Assembly (NCBI GenBank): GCA_949290575.1
Contig: CASESJ010000001.1
Location: forward strand, 372,001 to 436,000
Direction of reading: 5' to 3'
DNA: 64,000 nucleotides
DNA from: an uncultured Clostridia bacterium
GTDB taxonomy: Bacteria; Bacillota; Clostridia; Christensenellales; Borkfalkiaceae
Numbering within the stretch: position 1 is the first letter of the stretch; the number at the start of each line of letters is the position of its first letter. Position numbers and translations under genes: made by a program. This document shows, one piece after another, positions 61,779 through 64,000 of this stretch. The notes below the pieces were generated by a model that searched no databases, was not told the origin of the DNA, and was given only the letters and a program-made list of their open reading frames with translations.

Positions 61779-62216
61779 TTATCCGAGAGAGTATTTCATG
61801 ACGAGGCAATCCTCGCCGTCAGAATAGTAACGCGTGCGGGCGTAGCAACCCTTGAACCCGCTCTTTAAATACATTGCCATAGCGGGCGCGTTCGAGACGC
61901 GCACCTCGAGAAAAATTTCGTTCACGCCCCTGTCTTTGGCGCACTCTGTGAGCTTTTTTATGAGCTCTGTGCCCGTGCCGCCGCGACGGTACTGCTCGGA
62001 GACAAAGACATTCTCGATATCCGCCGTATCGACGGCAATCGTCATTCCGCCGAAGCCGACTATTTCCTCCCCCTCGGTCGCAACATAACCGACAAACGCG
62101 GGGTTTTCATAGCAGGACGCAAACACGCGGTAGCTCCACAAGTCATTTGAAAAACACTGCTTTTCAAGCTCGGCAAGCGCGAGGATATCCTCAAAATGCC
62201 ATTGGCGGATAGTCAT
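61779..62216 (-). CDS. rimI: Ribosomal protein S18 alanine N-acetyltransferase
   Basis: A 145-residue GNAT acetyltransferase: IENVFVSEQYRRGGTGTELIKKL is the acetyl-CoA loop, FLEVRVSNAPAMAMYLKSGF the RimI signature, and RTRYYSDGEDCLVMKY the C-terminus. It follows tsaB with a 4-nt overlap, the standard tsaE-tsaB-rimI order. Confidence 0.93.
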   Translation of the reverse strand: MTIRQWHFEDILALAELEKQCFSNDLWSYRVFASCYENPAFVGYVATEGEEIVGFGGMTIAVDTADIENVFVSEQYRRGGTGTELIKKLTECAKDRGVNEIFLEVRVSNAPAMAMYLKSGFKGCYARTRYYSDGEDCLVMKYSLG

Positions 62217-62818
62217 TTCCTCGCCTCCTCCGCCTGACTTTTGCGGACGTACAGCGCGTGTATCGTATCGGTAAGATTATCAGAAAGAGCGCGCACGGCA
62301 TTGAGAAGACAATCGCCCGCATTGAGCTTTATATAGTTTTTCAAAGGCAAATCTTCGAAGCCGTAGATATCAACGCCCAACTCCTCCACCCTTTCAGCCG
62401 ATATGTAGCAGGGCGCAAGAGTGATTTTTTTATGCTCGTCGTAGCCGCAGACGTAGTACATATTGTGCATGGCGTCTATCGCTACGACGAAGGGGTTAAG
62501 ACTATTTACATTGTATGCCACAAGGTCGAACGAAGTTACGCCCAGCAGCTTTTTGCCCGTTGCAAAAGCCATTCCTTTGGCTGCGGATATGCCTATCCTT
62601 ATGCCCGTGAACGAGCCTGGTCCCGTGACCGCAGCAAAGAACGAGCAGTCGGCAGGCGTCATTCCCGCCTCTTTCAACGCCTCGTCTATTTCGGACATCA
62701 GTATGACCGAATGCCTCATTGCACATTCGCCCGTATACCGGCAGACGACTTTATCGCCGTGCTTTGCTATGACCGTAAGATATTTCGAAGAAGTATCCAC
62801 AGCCAGAAAATCAGTCAT
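62213..62818 (-). CDS. tsaB: tRNA threonylcarbamoyladenosine biosynthesis protein TsaB
   Basis: A 201-residue ASKHA-fold protein: FLAVDTSSKYLTV, FAAVTGPGSFTGIRIGISAAKGMA and PFVVAIDAMHNMYYVCGYD. TsaB dimerises with TsaD in t6A synthesis. I chose the ATG at 62818, which overlaps the tsaE stop; a TTG two codons upstream is less likely. Confidence 0.95.
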   Translation of the reverse strand: MTDFLAVDTSSKYLTVIAKHGDKVVCRYTGECAMRHSVILMSEIDEALKEAGMTPADCSFFAAVTGPGSFTGIRIGISAAKGMAFATGKKLLGVTSFDLVAYNVNSLNPFVVAIDAMHNMYYVCGYDEHKKITLAPCYISAERVEELGVDIYGFEDLPLKNYIKLNAGDCLLNAVRALSDNLTDTIHALYVRKSQAEEARK

Positions 62819-63215
62819 GCTCAATCATCCTCGCGTTTTCGGAAATTTTGGTTATAGTAACTTTTTTGTACTTTTCGGGAAGGACGTCAATTATATTGCT
62901 CGCCCATTCTATGAGGCATATGCCGTCGGCATAGAAATAATCGCAGAGCCCCAGAGCTTCCGCCTGCTCGCCGCAGCTTAAGCGGTAACAGTCGTAGTGG
63001 TATAACTTGCCGCCGTAATCGTTCATATACGCATATGTGGGCGAAGTGATTTCTTCGGTTATTCCCAGCCCGAGGGCGACGCCCTTGGCAAATACCGTCT
63101 TGCCCGCGCCCATTTCCCCGTCAAGCACGACTACGTCGCCGCTCTTTAAAGACTTTGCATAATGTTCGGCGAAGCGCAGCGTCTGCTCTTCGCCCCGAGA
63201 AATAAAACTTGCCAT
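62811..63215 (-). CDS. tsaE: tRNA threonylcarbamoyladenosine biosynthesis ATPase TsaE
   Basis: A 134-residue P-loop protein: VVVLDGEMGAGKTVFAKGVALGLG (Walker A), EEITSPTYAYMNDY, LYHYDCYRL and CLIEWASNI. It is needed for turnover of the TsaBD complex. It heads the operon tsaE-tsaB-rimI-hydrolase-murF-ddl. The ATG lies 8 nt after a TATAAT box, with no ribosome binding site. Confidence 0.95.
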   Translation of the reverse strand: MASFISRGEEQTLRFAEHYAKSLKSGDVVVLDGEMGAGKTVFAKGVALGLGITEEITSPTYAYMNDYGGKLYHYDCYRLSCGEQAEALGLCDYFYADGICLIEWASNIIDVLPEKYKKVTITKISENARMIEHD

Positions 63216-63223
63216 ACGCTTAT

Positions 63224-63252
63224 ATTATAACGCGCACGGCAAGTTTTTGCAA
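63224..63252 (-). promoter_or_regulatory. Promoter predicting a (nearly) leaderless tsaE mRNA
   Basis: On the minus strand TTGCAA (63252-63247), 17 nt, TATAAT (63229-63224); 8 nt then ATG. The -35 and 14 nt around it are identical to those of the uvrC promoter. Confidence 0.65.
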
Positions 63253-63285
63253 TAATATAGAGTTTGTTTTTTTTAAAGACAGAAC

Positions 63286-63945
63286 TCAGAACTTCTTTAA
63301 AAGCCAGGAAACTCTCTTGTACAAAAGCACGGTTATTATGCTGACAGCCACTCCCTTTATGAGGTTGAATAAAATTATATACCACCACAGCGAGTTGAAT
63401 GCCGCCTCTGCGCCGTCCTTCATATACAGAGGGAAGTTGATATATCTGTTAGCGATAAGTCCCATCGCTATCTGAAGAATGCAGCCCGCAATGAGTGTGA
63501 GAATTACAACCTTTATGCCCTTTTTATAGCGGTATACAAGTGTAGGCACTATCACAAAGCTGAATGTGATTAAAAAGTTCGCAATTTCTCCCACGCCGCC
63601 CGTGGACGTATCTATGAGGCACAAAAGCTCTTTTACGAGGCTTATGACTATAGCCGCGACAGGTCCGTACATGAAGCCGCCGAGCAGTATGAAGACATTG
63701 GCGAAATCAAGCTGAAGGAAGGGTGCTGCGGGGAATACGGGGAATTCGAGGAATGTCACCACATATGCGAGCGCGGAAAACATTGCCATTTTGGCAACTC
63801 TCGACGCGCAGAAATACGCCTTACCCTTCTTTCTGTCTGCGGGTATTTCTTTTTGCTTGTCGTCACACGCCTCATTCGTCTGACAAGTTTCGGTTGCGGG
63901 GATATCGCTGTCGAGCTGTTCCGCCGCGGAATTGTTCTGTTCCAT
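63286..63945 (-). CDS. ECF transporter S component, RibU-like (riboflavin)
   Basis: A 219-residue protein: a polar acidic N-terminal tail (1-45), then six membrane helices. FPVFPAAPFLQLDFANVFILLGGFMYGP and the C-terminal NRYINFPLY match the RibU riboflavin-binding subunits. It would work with the shared EcfAAT energising module, which is not in the window. AAGGAG precedes the ATG. Any FMN riboswitch would lie beyond the right edge; only 55 nt of leader are visible. Confidence 0.87.
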   Translation of the reverse strand: MEQNNSAAEQLDSDIPATETCQTNEACDDKQKEIPADRKKGKAYFCASRVAKMAMFSALAYVVTFLEFPVFPAAPFLQLDFANVFILLGGFMYGPVAAIVISLVKELLCLIDTSTGGVGEIANFLITFSFVIVPTLVYRYKKGIKVVILTLIAGCILQIAMGLIANRYINFPLYMKDGAEAAFNSLWWYIILFNLIKGVAVSIITVLLYKRVSWLLKKF

Positions 63946-64000
63946 ATTAAAGAACTCCTTAAAATTTATTTTTTAAAGCAATTCTTTGTTGAAAAACGCC

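Noticed and set aside
63946..64000. FMN riboswitch upstream of the RibU-like gene
   Set aside because: Only 55 nt of leader are in the window and none of the conserved FMN aptamer sequence is visible.

Overview
The window looks like a chromosomal segment of an endospore-forming member of the Bacillota (Clostridia lineage), moderately GC-rich by eye. The support is a set of sporulation-type genes (yunB, spoVAD, spoVAEB, a YlxY-like deacetylase), a phenylalanine T-box, a roughly 270-nt Clostridium/Bacillus-type SRP RNA with an Alu domain, mutS2, natAB-type transport genes, a RibU-type ECF S component and a LexA box of the Bacillus type. I cannot name a genus. No phage, insertion sequence or CRISPR array was seen. 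The only clearly foreign-looking stretch is an AT-rich gene beside tRNA-Glu (about 14.9-16.65 kb).

Layout. 0-10.6 kb: a long leftward run, mostly overlapping, of uvrC, HAD phosphatase, U32 protein, mutS2, ylxY-like, M16 peptidase, hypoxanthine/uracil-DNA glycosylase, alkD-like and tex (cut by the left edge). 10.7-14.9 kb: marR plus a heterodimeric ABC exporter with a consensus promoter and a candidate operator. 15-16.9 kb: AT-rich orphan gene and tRNA-Glu(CUC). 17-20.3 kb: two FAD oxidoreductases and a ferritin-like protein with an unusual leader. 20.4-26 kb: uvrBA with a LexA box, then tcdA. 26.1-28.2 kb: two-component system. 28.3-30.5 kb (rightward): a radical-SAM / DUF4130 DNA-repair pair with an SOS-like site. 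30.6-38.5 kb: DUF975 protein, Mrp ATPase, SRP RNA, natAB, an XRE regulator, uppP and a foldase-like lipoprotein. 38.5-46.3 kb: mfd, pth, prs, tadA, M14 peptidase, rlmH, CPBP protease. 46.4-51.5 kb (rightward): two-subunit fumarase, then T-box-pheST. 51.6-53.8 kb: yunB and spoVAD-spoVAEB. 53.8-58.2 kb: guaB, MocR regulator, icd. 58.3-63.2 kb: tsaE-tsaB-rimI-hydrolase-membrane-anchored murF-ddl. 63.3 kb to the right edge: RibU-like S component.

Themes. Nucleotide-excision repair is nearly complete (uvrA, uvrB, uvrC, mfd) and sits with base-repair genes (alkD-like, glycosylase, radical-SAM pair). Housekeeping RNA and translation functions are also concentrated here (SRP RNA, tRNA-Glu, pheST, pth, tadA, rlmH, tcdA, tsaB, tsaE, rimI). 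Promoters are easy to read: most have a 17-nt spacer. At least five genes have a sigma-A-like -10 box only 6-8 nt before the start codon and no Shine-Dalgarno sequence, which predicts leaderless mRNAs. The observations I rate highest are the leaderless set, the SOS-like site on the radical-SAM/DUF4130 pair, the altered SRP RNA tip, the AT-rich orphan, the terminator-like leader of the ferritin-like gene, and an alpha/beta hydrolase that seems to need an AUA start codon.
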